In this document: positions 43,152-52,700 of the stretch, piece by piece | Numbering within the stretch: position 1 is the stretch's first letter | Layout of the letters: every line of letters begins with the position of its first letter | Assembly: GCA_016710525.1 (NCBI GenBank) | Contig: JADJVQ010000011.1 | Coordinates: 1 to 64,000, forward strand | Direction of reading: 5' to 3' | From: Burkholderiaceae bacterium | GTDB lineage: Bacteria; Pseudomonadota; Gammaproteobacteria; Burkholderiales; Burkholderiaceae_E | Length of the DNA stretch: 64,000 nt | Translations under genes and position numbers: made by a program | The notes under the pieces: model-generated | The model's input: only the letters and a program-made list of their open reading frames with translations | Database searches by the model: none | What the model was told of the DNA's origin: nothing

Positions 43152-43754
43152 TCACTCCTTGTTTGTCTCTTGGGGCTCGCCGCGATGGCGCAAGCCTTGC
43201 CAGGGTGGGGAAAAAGTCTGAGCGATTCCGAATAGATCGAGCACGCGGGCGCAGGTGTGATTGATCAGTTCGGCGATGGTGGAAGGCCGCTGATAGAAAG
43301 CGGGAACGGGCGGGAAGACGATGGCGCCCATCTCGGTGACTGCGGCCATGTTGCGAAGGTGGGCGAGGTTCAGCGGGGTTTCGCGCACCATCAGGACCAG
43401 CCGGCGCCGTTCCTTGAGAACCACATCGGCGGCGCGACTGACGAGGTTGTCGGAATAGCCGTGAGCCACGGCGGCGAGCGTCTTCATGGAACAGGGCGCC
43501 ACGATCATCCCATCGGTGGCAAAGGATCCGGAGGCGATGCTGGCTCCCACGTCGCGAACCGAGTGCACCTCGGTGGCCAGGGCTTCGATCACCGGGCGGC
43601 CCAGACCCATTTCCTGGTCGATGTTCAGCCAGCCGGCCGGAGTCACCAGCAGATGGCTGTCGACACCGGCTTCGCGCAACAGTTCGAGCAGCCGCACTCC
43701 ATAGACCGCACCGGAGGCACCGGTGATCGCGACGATCAGCCGACGCTGGGGCAC
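43152..43754 (-). CDS. ubiX: Flavin prenyltransferase UbiX
   Basis: 200 residues with the flavin site ITGASGAVYGVRLLELL, IVAPCSMKTLAAVAHGYSDNLVSRAADV and RETPLNLAHLRNM. It makes prenylated FMN, the cofactor of the UbiD decarboxylase in ubiquinone synthesis. It follows grxD in the conserved hemA-prfA-prmC-grxD-ubiX order. Confidence 0.94.
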   Translation of the reverse strand: MPQRRLIVAITGASGAVYGVRLLELLREAGVDSHLLVTPAGWLNIDQEMGLGRPVIEALATEVHSVRDVGASIASGSFATDGMIVAPCSMKTLAAVAHGYSDNLVSRAADVVLKERRRLVLMVRETPLNLAHLRNMAAVTEMGAIVFPPVPAFYQRPSTIAELINHTCARVLDLFGIAQTFSPPWQGLRHRGEPQETNKE

Positions 43755-43818
43755 GATGGATCAGGGGGCTGCGGCCGTGTCACGCCAGCGGGATCAGGCC
43801 GGCGCACGCGCTTTGGAC

Positions 43819-44139
43819 TCAGGCGGCAGCCTGCTGCGGCAACACCTTCTGGAGCTCGCCGGACTGGTACATCTCGGACAGGATGTCCGAGCCGCCGATG
43901 AACTCGCCGTTGACATACAGCTGCGGAATGGTGGGCCAGTTGGCGAAGTCCTTGATGGCCTGGCGAACGTCGTCGTCCTCGAGCACGTTGACGGTCACGA
44001 GGTTGCGCACGCCGCACGCTTTCAGAATCTGCACCGAACGGCCGGAAAAGCCGCACTGCGGAAACTGGGCGGTGCCTTTCATGAAAAGCACGACGGGGTT
44101 ATCGGTGATGGTCTTCTGGATGAACTCTTTGGCGTCCAT
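43819..44139 (-). CDS. grxD: Monothiol glutaredoxin (Grx4/GrxD family)
   Basis: 106 residues with the CGFS active site in QFPQCGFSGRSVQ and the glutathione-binding segments NVLEDDDVRQAIKDFANWPTIPQLYVNGEFIGGSD (residues about 53-87). It binds and transfers [2Fe-2S] clusters, typically with BolA partners such as the one at 16938. Confidence 0.95.
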   Translation of the reverse strand: MDAKEFIQKTITDNPVVLFMKGTAQFPQCGFSGRSVQILKACGVRNLVTVNVLEDDDVRQAIKDFANWPTIPQLYVNGEFIGGSDILSEMYQSGELQKVLPQQAAA

Positions 44140-44164
44140 GGCTGACTCCGTGTGACAGACCCCC

Positions 44165-45040
44165 TCATTCTAGGCCAGGAACAGCGGATCGTCCGCCATT
44201 GGCCGGAATACGGCCCAGGGTGATGCGATCGTGCTGTTGCGCATCGCGCAGTGTGGTGACGGCCACAAAGCCCGCCGCGAACATCAGTGCGCGCACGGCG
44301 GCACCCTGGTTCCAGCCGTGTTCGACCGCCAGCAGGCCGTTCGGGCGCAGATGTGCCGGCGCGCCGGCGACCAGCGTGCGCAGGTCGGCCAGGCCATCGG
44401 CGCCAGCAGCCAGCGCGGCGCGTGGCTCGAAGCGCAGGTCGCCGTCGGCCAGATGGGGGTCGTCTTGCGCGATGTACGGCGGATTGGAGACGATCACATC
44501 GAAGATCGCAGCGCCCGGTACGGCGCTCCACCAGTCGCCCTCGTGCCATGCGATGCGGGTTGCCTGCGACTCGCCCAGCAGCGAGCGCGCATTGCGCCGC
44601 GCGATGGCCAGCGATTCGGGCGAGCGGTCGGTCGCGGTCAGACGAAGGTCGGGGCGGGCGCACGCCACGCTGACCGCGATCGCGCCGCTGCCGGTGCCCA
44701 GATCGAGAACGTCCGCGCCCGGGCTGGCCTGGTCGATCACGAGATCGACCAGCTGCTCGGTTTCGGGTCTCGGAATGAGCACGGCCGGGCCGACCTCGAA
44801 GCGATGGCCATGGAATTCGCGGGCGCCAGCCAGATAGGCGATCGGTTCTCCCGCCTGCCGTCGCCGCACGAGCGCTTCGAAGCGCTCGCGAAGGGCGGCT
44901 TCGACAGGGTCCGGGCCATGGGCGATCAGCCATTCGCGCGCGCGGCCGCTGGCCAGGGTCATCAGCGCGCGCGCTTCCAGGCGCGGCAGGCCGCAGCGCG
45001 CGAGCAGCTGGTCGAACGAGCAGGAGACCGGTATCGGCAC
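44165..45040 (-). CDS. prmC: Release factor glutamine methyltransferase PrmC
   Basis: About 291 residues. The N-terminal helical domain leads to a SAM-binding fold with DVLDLGTGSGAIAV and the catalytic NPPY motif (VSNPPYIA). It methylates the GGQ glutamine of release factors, fitting its place just after prfA. GTG 45040 avoids overlap with prfA; an ATG at 45097 would overlap it by 26 bp. Confidence 0.92.
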   Translation of the reverse strand: MPIPVSCSFDQLLARCGLPRLEARALMTLASGRAREWLIAHGPDPVEAALRERFEALVRRRQAGEPIAYLAGAREFHGHRFEVGPAVLIPRPETEQLVDLVIDQASPGADVLDLGTGSGAIAVSVACARPDLRLTATDRSPESLAIARRNARSLLGESQATRIAWHEGDWWSAVPGAAIFDVIVSNPPYIAQDDPHLADGDLRFEPRAALAAGADGLADLRTLVAGAPAHLRPNGLLAVEHGWNQGAAVRALMFAAGFVAVTTLRDAQQHDRITLGRIPANGGRSAVPGLE

Positions 45041-45071
45041 AGTCGGGTCGGGGCGCTGCCGTGGCCGGGGT

Positions 45072-46154
45072 TCAGACCACGTCGGCCAGTGCGGCAAGCT
45101 GCTCGGCCTGATGGGCGGTGCCCAGGGCGGTCAGCACATCGTCGAGCTCGCCGTCCATCACGCGCTCGAGCTTGTACAGCGTGAGGTTGATCCGGTGGTC
45201 GGTCAGCCGGCCCTGCGGGAAGTTGTAGGTCCGGATGCGCTCCGAGCGGTCGCCTGAACCGACCAGGGACTTGCGGTGCGCGGCTTCGCGAGCGTGGGCT
45301 TCGCGCTCCTGGCGGTCGCGAAGACGGGTCGCCAGCACTTTCATCGCCTTGTCCCGATTGCGATGCTGCGAGCGGTCGTCCTGGCATTCGACCACGATGC
45401 CCGTGGGCAGGTGGGTGATCCGGACGGCGGATTCGGTCTTGTTGACGTGCTGCCCGCCGGCGCCCGAGGCGCGGAACACATCGATGCGCAGCTCTTCGGG
45501 ATCGATCTTGACGTCGCCCAGTTCGTCGGCTTCGGCCATCACCGCCACCGTACAGGCCGAGGTATGGATCCGGCCCTGCGCCTCGGTCTCGGGCACGCGC
45601 TGCACGCGGTGGCCGCCAGACTCGAACTTCAGGCGCGAGTACGCGCCGTCGCCGGCGATCCGGATGATCACTTCCTTGTAGCCGCCCAGCTCGGAGGCGC
45701 TCTCGGACATCAGTTCGGTCTGCCAGCCCTGGCGTTCGGCGAAGCGCAGGTACATGCGCAGCAGGTCGCCGGCGAACAGCGCCGACTCGTCCCCGCCGGT
45801 GCCGGCTCGGATCTCCAGGATGACATTGCGCTCGTCGTTGGGGTCGCGCGGCAGCAGCAGCCGCTGCAGGTGCGCCTCTTCTTCGGCCTGACGCTGGATG
45901 GCCACGCCCATTTCTTCGTCGGCGAAAGCCCGCATGTCGGGATCGTCGCGCATGGCTTCGGCGGCCTGACGGTCGGCCACGGCCCGCTTCCAGGTCTGCA
46001 GGTGCTCGACCACCTGCGAGAGTTCGGCATGCTCGCGGTTGAGCCGGCGCAGCGTATCGAGGTTGCGGGCAGAGTCTTCGCTGGACAGCAGCAGGTTGAC
46101 TTCGGCAAGGCGCTGCTCGAGGCTTTCGAGCCGAGCCAGCATGGACGGTTTCAT
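45072..46154 (-). CDS. prfA: Peptide chain release factor 1
   Basis: 360 residues, exact family length. The GGQ motif is in SGAGGQHVNKTES. The stop-codon-recognition tripeptide position reads PET (RVPETEAQGRIHTS), a variant of the PxT motif that is normal in this group. It terminates translation at UAA and UAG. It lies between hemA and prmC. Confidence 0.96.
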   Translation of the reverse strand: MKPSMLARLESLEQRLAEVNLLLSSEDSARNLDTLRRLNREHAELSQVVEHLQTWKRAVADRQAAEAMRDDPDMRAFADEEMGVAIQRQAEEEAHLQRLLLPRDPNDERNVILEIRAGTGGDESALFAGDLLRMYLRFAERQGWQTELMSESASELGGYKEVIIRIAGDGAYSRLKFESGGHRVQRVPETEAQGRIHTSACTVAVMAEADELGDVKIDPEELRIDVFRASGAGGQHVNKTESAVRITHLPTGIVVECQDDRSQHRNRDKAMKVLATRLRDRQEREAHAREAAHRKSLVGSGDRSERIRTYNFPQGRLTDHRINLTLYKLERVMDGELDDVLTALGTAHQAEQLAALADVV

Positions 46155-46207
46155 GGGGCGGACAAGCGTTCAGGCAAGGGCGGACGACCGGGAGCGCGAG
46201 CGCGCCC

Positions 46208-47470
46208 TCAGTCGCGCCCGGGGAAGATCTGGTCGATCAGGCGGACCAGCGAGTCGCGGTCTTCACCGGGCCGCTGCAGCAGCGACGTGGGCGCGTGCAG
46301 GAATTTGCTGGTCAGGCCCTGGGCGAGCGCCTCGAGCACCGCCGCCGGATCGTCGCCGCGGGCCAGCAGGCGGCGGGCGCGTTCGAGCTCGGCCTGCTTG
46401 AGCGCCTCGCCGCGGGCATGCAGCTGACGGATCGCCGGCACCGCCTGGCGCGCCGACATCCACTGCATGAAGGAGTCGACGCGGGTCTCGATGATGGCCT
46501 CGGCCTGCGCGACCGCCGCACGGCGGTTTTCCACTCCGGTCTGCACGACCTTGCCGAGGTCGTCCACCGTGTAGAGGAAAACATCGTCCAGCCGTGCCAC
46601 TTCCGGTTCGATGTCGCGCGGTACCGCGAGGTCGACCATGAAGATCGGGCGGCGGCGGCGGGCGCGGGTGGCCCGCTCGACCATGCCCAGACCGATGATG
46701 GGCAGCGCGCTGGCGGTGCACGACACCACGATGTCGAATTTTTCGAGGGAATCGGGCAGCTCGTTCAGGCGCAGCGTGCTGCCGTTGAACTGGCGCGCGA
46801 GCTTTTCGCCGCGCTCGATGGTGCGGTTGGCCACCACGATGGCTTTGGGATGCTGGGCCGCAAAGTGCGTGGCGCACAGTTCGATCATTTCGCCGGCGCC
46901 CACGAACAGCACCCGGGTTTCGCGCAGGTCTTCGAAGATGCGCCGGGCCAGCCGGACCGCGGCAGCCGCCATCGACACCGAATGCGCACCGATCTCGGTG
47001 GTGGAGCGCACTTCCTTGGCGACCGCGAACGATCGCTGGAACAGCTGGTGCAGGTGGGTGCCCAGCGAACCGGCGTCTTGCGCCACCCGGACCGCTTCCT
47101 TCATCTGGCCCAGGATCTGGGGTTCGCCCAGCACCATCGAGTCCAGGCCGGCGGCCACGCGGAAGGCATGGCGGACAGCCTGACCGTTGGGCAGCACGTA
47201 CAAGTGCGAATCGAGCTGCCCCGCGGCAAGCCCCTGGCGATGCGCCAGCCATCCGGACAGCGCCGGGGGCACCTCACCCGGCTGTTCGGTGGCGCAATAG
47301 ATCTCGGTGCGGTTGCAGGTCGACAGGATCGCCCCTTCGGGCATCAGCGAGCGCAAGCTGCCGCGCATGTCGGCCAGCGCTTCGCGCAGGCCCTCACCCG
47401 GAAAGGAAACACGCTCGCGCACCGCGACCGGCGCGGTGGTGTGATTCAGTCCCAGGGTGAGCAGATACAT
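46208..47470 (-). CDS. hemA: Glutamyl-tRNA reductase
   Basis: A 420-residue HemA. The catalytic cysteine is in STCNRTEIY, the NADPH-binding segment is VLFVGAGEMIELCATHF, and the C-terminal dimerisation region is helical. It starts the C5 route to heme. ATG 47470 gives the standard start MYLLTLGLNHTTAPV; an ATG four codons upstream (47482) is possible. Confidence 0.95.
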   Translation of the reverse strand: MYLLTLGLNHTTAPVAVRERVSFPGEGLREALADMRGSLRSLMPEGAILSTCNRTEIYCATEQPGEVPPALSGWLAHRQGLAAGQLDSHLYVLPNGQAVRHAFRVAAGLDSMVLGEPQILGQMKEAVRVAQDAGSLGTHLHQLFQRSFAVAKEVRSTTEIGAHSVSMAAAAVRLARRIFEDLRETRVLFVGAGEMIELCATHFAAQHPKAIVVANRTIERGEKLARQFNGSTLRLNELPDSLEKFDIVVSCTASALPIIGLGMVERATRARRRRPIFMVDLAVPRDIEPEVARLDDVFLYTVDDLGKVVQTGVENRRAAVAQAEAIIETRVDSFMQWMSARQAVPAIRQLHARGEALKQAELERARRLLARGDDPAAVLEALAQGLTSKFLHAPTSLLQRPGEDRDSLVRLIDQIFPGRD

Positions 47471-47536
47471 GACGACCCGCATTGTAACGGCGGGCGCGCA
47501 TCCCCGGTACTCCCGGCGTGCGGACGGAAACGGTCG

Positions 47537-49060
47537 CTATTGGCCGCTTGCCCCCAGGAACAGGCGGTAAGCCGGGTGCTGGGTGGCGTCTTCATGGGCA
47601 TAGCCCAATCCGGCCAGGAAGGCCTTGAAGGCGTGCTTCTCGTTGCCCGGCACCTGGATGCCCACCAGGATGCGTCCGTAGTCGGCCCCGTGATTTCGAT
47701 AGTGAAACAGCGAAATATTCCAGTTCGGGCTCATGCTGGACAGGAACTTCATCAGCGCGCCCGGCCGTTCGGGAAACTCGAACCGGTACATCAGCTCGTC
47801 GCGGGCCAGCGGCGAGTGCCCGCCCACCAGGTGGCGGATGTGCAGCTTGGCCAGTTCGTCGTCGGTCAGGTCCAGGGTGGCGAATCCGGCCGCCCGCAGG
47901 CCCTCGGCGATGGTGGCGGCGTCGCTGCGGCGCTGGATCTGGATGCCCACGAAGATGTGCGCCTGGCGGGCGTCGGCGATCCGGTAATTGAACTCGGTCA
48001 CATTGCGCGGCCCGACCGTCTCGCAAAAGCGCCGGAAGCTGCCGCGCTCCTCGGGGATGGTGACGGCGAACACGGCCTCGCGCTGCTCGCCGATCTCGGC
48101 GCGCTCGGACACGAATCGCAACCGGTCGAAGTTCATATTGGCGCCACAGGCGACCGCGACCAGTGTCTGGCCCGTGAGTCCTTCGCGCTCGACATAGGCT
48201 TTCGCGCCGGCAATCGCCAGCGCGCCCGAGGGCTCGAGGATCGAGCGGGTGTCCTGGAAGACGTCCTTGATCGCCGCGCACAGCTGATCGGTGTCGACCA
48301 GGATGATCTCGTCGACGAACGCCTTGCACAGACGGAAGGTCTCTTCGCCCACCTTGCGGACCGCGGTGCCATCGGCGAACAGCCCGACATCGGTCAGTTC
48401 GATCCGCCGGCCGGCCTTCAGCGAACGGGCCATCGCATCGGAGTCGGTGGTCTGCACGCCGATGATCCGGATGTCGGGGCGCACCTGCTTCACATAGGCG
48501 GCGATGCCCGAGATCAGGCCGCCGCCGCCGACTGCCGCGAAGATGGCGTGGATCGGCGCCTGGTGCTGGCGCAGGATCTCCATGCCGATCGTGCCGTTGC
48601 CGGCGATCACGTCGGGATCGTCGAAGGGGTGGACGAAGGTGAGTTCCTGCTCGCGCTGCAGTTCCAGCGCGTAGTTGTAGGAGTCGGTGTAGCTGTCGCC
48701 GAACAGCACGACTTCGGCGCCACGTCCGCGCACCGCGTCGACCTTCAACTGCGGCGTGGTGATCGGCATCACGATCACGGCGCGGCAGCCCATGCGCCTG
48801 GCCGCCAGCGCGACGCCCTGGGCATGGTTGCCGGCCGACGCCGCGATCACGCCGCGCGCCAGCTGCTCGGCCGACAGGTGCGCCATCTTGTTGTAGGCGC
48901 CGCGCAGCTTGAACGAGAACACGTCCTGCATGTCCTCGCGCTTGAGCAGCAGGCGGTTGCCCAGCCGGGCGGTCAGCAGCGGCGCCTCTTCGAGCGGGGA
49001 TTCGCGCGCAACGTCGTAGACCTTCGCGGTCAGGATGCGTTTCAGGTACTGGGTGGGCAT
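47537..49060 (-). CDS. ilvA: Threonine ammonia-lyase, biosynthetic (IlvA)
   Basis: 507 residues. The PLP lysine is in FSFKLRGAYNK, the phosphate-binding loop is VGGGGLISG, and ASAGNHAQGVA is typical. Two ACT-like regulatory domains follow (about residues 330-507), as in the isoleucine-inhibited enzyme. It deaminates threonine to 2-oxobutyrate for isoleucine synthesis. ATG 49060 gives the family N-terminus MPTQYLKRILTAKVYD; the frame is open 20 codons further 5'. Confidence 0.95.
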   Translation of the reverse strand: MPTQYLKRILTAKVYDVARESPLEEAPLLTARLGNRLLLKREDMQDVFSFKLRGAYNKMAHLSAEQLARGVIAASAGNHAQGVALAARRMGCRAVIVMPITTPQLKVDAVRGRGAEVVLFGDSYTDSYNYALELQREQELTFVHPFDDPDVIAGNGTIGMEILRQHQAPIHAIFAAVGGGGLISGIAAYVKQVRPDIRIIGVQTTDSDAMARSLKAGRRIELTDVGLFADGTAVRKVGEETFRLCKAFVDEIILVDTDQLCAAIKDVFQDTRSILEPSGALAIAGAKAYVEREGLTGQTLVAVACGANMNFDRLRFVSERAEIGEQREAVFAVTIPEERGSFRRFCETVGPRNVTEFNYRIADARQAHIFVGIQIQRRSDAATIAEGLRAAGFATLDLTDDELAKLHIRHLVGGHSPLARDELMYRFEFPERPGALMKFLSSMSPNWNISLFHYRNHGADYGRILVGIQVPGNEKHAFKAFLAGLGYAHEDATQHPAYRLFLGASGQ

Positions 49061-49184
49061 ACGCGTCGGGCGCCGGTTCGGATTCGAAGGCGTCATTCTA
49101 GGGCTAGGGAGTGTCCGCACGATGGCCGCACGGGCTCATCGCCCGGGCGATCAGGCGCTTGGCGCCGCTGCTAGACTCGACCCG

Positions 49185-49676
49185 ATGGAGATATTCGTCG
49201 AGCGTCTGATCGAGTGGTTCGCGCTGCCGCGCAACGGGCTGAGCTCCGTCTTTCTGATCGCTTTCGTTTCGGCCACCCTGCTGCCGCTGGGCTCCGAACC
49301 CGCGGTTTTCGGCTATGCGAAGCTCAATCCCGACCAGTTCTGGATCGTGGTTCTGGTGGCCACGGTCGGCAATACGCTCGGTGGCGTGGTCGACTACTGG
49401 ATGGGGCGGGGCGCGAAGGCGGCGGTCGCCCGCGAGGGCAGCAGCCGCTATCTGAAGTGGTTCGAGCGGCTCGGGCCCAAGGCGCTGCTGGCGTCGTTCC
49501 TGCCTGTGGTGGGCGATCCGATGTGCGCGGTGGCCGGCTGGCTGCGTCTGGCGTTCTGGCCCTGTGTCATGTGGATCGCGCTGGGCCGGGTCTTGCGCTA
49601 CACGCTGATGACCGGCCTGCTGCTCTGGGTGCCGGACACCTGGTGGAAGGCCCTGCTGGTGCCGTTTTCCGGCTGA
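49185..49676 (+). CDS. YqaA family membrane protein (SNARE-associated/DedA-like)
   Basis: 163 residues with about four hydrophobic stretches (VFLIAFVSATLLPLGSEPAV; QFWIVVLVATVGNTLGGVVDYWMG; MTGLLLWVPDTWW). ATLLPLGSE and NTLGGVVDYWMGRG are YqaA signatures, and VVGDPMCAVAGWLRL is conserved. A DedA-superfamily protein possibly moving lipids; role not established. ATG 49185 was chosen over an upstream in-frame start because conserved sequence begins there. Confidence 0.87.
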   Translation: MEIFVERLIEWFALPRNGLSSVFLIAFVSATLLPLGSEPAVFGYAKLNPDQFWIVVLVATVGNTLGGVVDYWMGRGAKAAVAREGSSRYLKWFERLGPKALLASFLPVVGDPMCAVAGWLRLAFWPCVMWIALGRVLRYTLMTGLLLWVPDTWWKALLVPFSG

Positions 49677-49762
49677 TGGCGCACGGCGCGGCCGCGCCGG
49701 TCACGCAGCCCGGGTGCCCCTGACGGGCGGACAGGATTGCTGCAGCGCAAGATGCACCACGA

Positions 49763-49768
49763 TAGAAT
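49763..49768 (+). promoter_or_regulatory. Possible -10 element (TAGAAT) before the FAD/Fe-S oxidoreductase gene
   Basis: TAGAAT in an AT-rich patch (GATAGAATTCCGTTTTAAG) lies 21 bp before the ATG at 49790. No good -35 is seen at 16-18 bp; TTGCTG is 20 bp upstream. Confidence 0.35.
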
Positions 49769-49789
49769 TCCGTTTTAAGTGAACGCCCG

Positions 49790-52700
49790 ATGAACGCGCC
49801 GCTACCGCTTTCCGCCCTGCATGCCGACGCCGAGAGTCCGGCCCGCCTGCGCGAAATACCCTACAACTACACCTCGTTCAGCGACCGGGAGATCGTCATC
49901 CGGCTGCTGGGGGAGGACGCCTGGCGGCTGCTCGACGAGCTGCGCGGGGAGCGACGCACCGGCCGCTCGGCGCGCATGCTGTTCGAGGTGCTGGGCGATG
50001 TCTGGGTGGTGCGGCGCAATCCCTACCTGCAAGACGACCTGATCGACAACCCGAAGCGGCGCCGCCTGCTGATCGAGGCCCTGCATCACCGTCTGCACGA
50101 GATCGACCGGCGGCGCACCCGCGACCTCGAAGGCAATACCGACCCGATCGCCCATGCGCGCGCCGCCCGGGTCGAGCAACTCGTGCGGCTGGCCGGCGAG
50201 GCGGTCGGCGCCTTCGCCGACGAGTTCGCCCAGGCCGACCGGCTGCGCCGGCGCGCGTCCCGGCTGCTCGCCCGGCACACCCATCGCGACAACATCCGCT
50301 TCGATGGCATGTCGCGGGTCTCGCATGTCACCGATGCCACCGACTGGCGGGTCGAATACCCGTTCGTGGTGCTGATGCCCGACAGCGAGATCGAGATGGC
50401 GGCGCTGGTTTCCGCATGCATCGAGCTCGGCCTGACGATCATCGCGCGTGGCGGGGGCACCGGCTACACCGGCGGCGCGGTGCCGCTGACCGCCCTGTCG
50501 GCGGTGATCAACACCGAAAAGCTCGAGCGGCTCGACGCGGTCGAACAGACCCGGCTGCCCGGCCTCGATCACGACGTGGCCACGGTGTTTGCCGAAGCGG
50601 GTGTGGTCACCAAGCGGGTGACCGAAGCCGCGGAACGGGCCGGGCTGGTGTTCGCGGTCGATCCGACCTCGCTGGAGGCCTCGTGCATCGGCGGCAATAT
50701 CGCGATGAACGCGGGCGGCAAGAAGGCCGTGCTCTGGGGTACCGCGCTGGACAATCTCGCCTGGTGGCGGATGGTCGACCCGCAGGGCAACTGGCTCGAG
50801 GTGACCCGGATCGGGCACAACATGGGCAAGATCCACGATGTGGATGTCGCCCGCTTCGAGCTGCGCTGGTACGCGCCGCGCCAGCTCGGGCCCGACGGCA
50901 AGATGCGCGGCGAGCCGATCCGCAGTGAAACGCTCGACATTCCGGGTCCGCGGTTCCGCAAGGTGGGCCTGGGCAAGGACGTCACCGACAAGTTCCTGGC
51001 CGGCCTGCCAGGGGTCCAGAAAGAGGGCTGCGACGGCCTGATCACATCGGCGCGCTGGGTGCTGCACAAGATGCCCAGGCACATCCGCACGGTGTGTCTC
51101 GAGTTCTTCGGCCAGCCCAAGGATGCGGTGCCCTCGATCGTCGAGATCAAGAATTACCTCGACGGCCTGACCCGTGCCGCCGCCTCCGGCGGGCCCGATG
51201 CGCCGCCGCGCGTGCTGCTGGCCGGCCTCGAGCACCTGGACGAGCGCTATCTGCGCGCAGTCGGCTACACCACCAAATCGCGCCGTGGCGGACTGCCCAA
51301 GATGGTGCTGTTCGGCGACATCGTCGGTGACGAAGACGACGCGGTTGCCCGCGCCACCTCCGAGGTGGTCCGGCTGGCCAACGGCCGCTCGGGCGAGGGG
51401 TTCATCGCGGTGTCGCCCGAGGCCCGCAAGACCTTCTGGCTGGACCGCTCGCGCACGGCGGCCATCGCCCGCCACACCAATGCCTTCAAGATCAACGAGG
51501 ACGTGGTGATTCCGCTGCCGCGGATGGGCGAATACACCGATGGCATCGAGCACATCAACATCGAGCTGTCGACCCGCAACAAGCTGCGCCTGCTGGACGA
51601 GCTCGATCCGCTGTTCGAGGGTGAGATCGTCCTGGGCAAGACCGACGACGCCGACCTGCAGCGCCGTTCGGCCGACGAGCTGGTGGCCGAGCGCACCCGC
51701 CAGGCTGCCGAGCTGATCGCCTCGACCCGCGCGCGCTGGCAGTTCCTGCTCGAGAACATCGACCGGCCGCTGGCGCAGGTGCGCGAACTGCTGGCCACGG
51801 TCGGCCTGGCCTCGATGCAGCCGCTGGCCCAGGCGCGGCTGGACCTCGATCCCCACGCCACGCTGTTCGTGCTGCTGCAGGACCGCAGCATCCGGGTGTC
51901 CTGGAAGACCGAGGTGCGCGAGCCGCTGGCGCGCATCCTGCAAGGCCAGGCCTTCCTGCCGCTGCTCAAGCGCTGCGACGAGACCCACAAGCGGGTGCTG
52001 CGCAGCCGGGTGTTCGTGGCGCTGCACATGCATGCCGGCGATGGCAACGTGCACACCAACCTGCCGGTCAACTCCGACGACTACGGCATGCTGAAGGAAG
52101 CCGAGGCCGCGGTGGCGCGCATCATGGCGCTGGCCCGCTCGCTGGACGGCGTCATTTCGGGCGAGCACGGCATCGGCATCACCAAGCTCGAATTCCTGAC
52201 CGAAAGCGAACTGGCCGAGTTCCGCGACTACAAGCAGCGCATCGACCCCGAGGGCCGCTTCAACAAGGGCAAGCTGCTGGCCGGCGGCGACCTGCGCAAT
52301 GCCTACACGCCCAGCTTCGGGCTGATGGGCGCCGAGTCGCTGATCCTGCAGGCCTCCGACATCGGCGCCATCGCCGATTCGGTCAAGAACTGCCTGCGCT
52401 GCGGCAAGTGCAAGCCGGTGTGCTCCACCCATGTGCCGCGTGCCAATCTGCTCTATTCGCCGCGCAACAAGATCCTGGCCACCTCGCTGCTGGTCGAGGC
52501 CTTCCTGTACGAGGAGCAGACCCGGCGCGGCGTGTCGATCAAGCACTGGGACGAATTCTCCGACGTCGCCGACCACTGCACCGTGTGCCACAAGTGCGAG
52601 ACCCCGTGTCCGGTGGATATCGACTTCGGCGATGTGTCGATGAACATGCGCAATCTGCTGCGCAAGATGGGCAAGAAGAAGTTCAACGCCGGCAATGCGG

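Noticed and set aside
46295..49174. 959-codon plus-strand open frame across hemA and ilvA
   Set aside because: Antisense to two unmistakable genes on the other strand, with Gln/His/Arg/Gly-rich composition.
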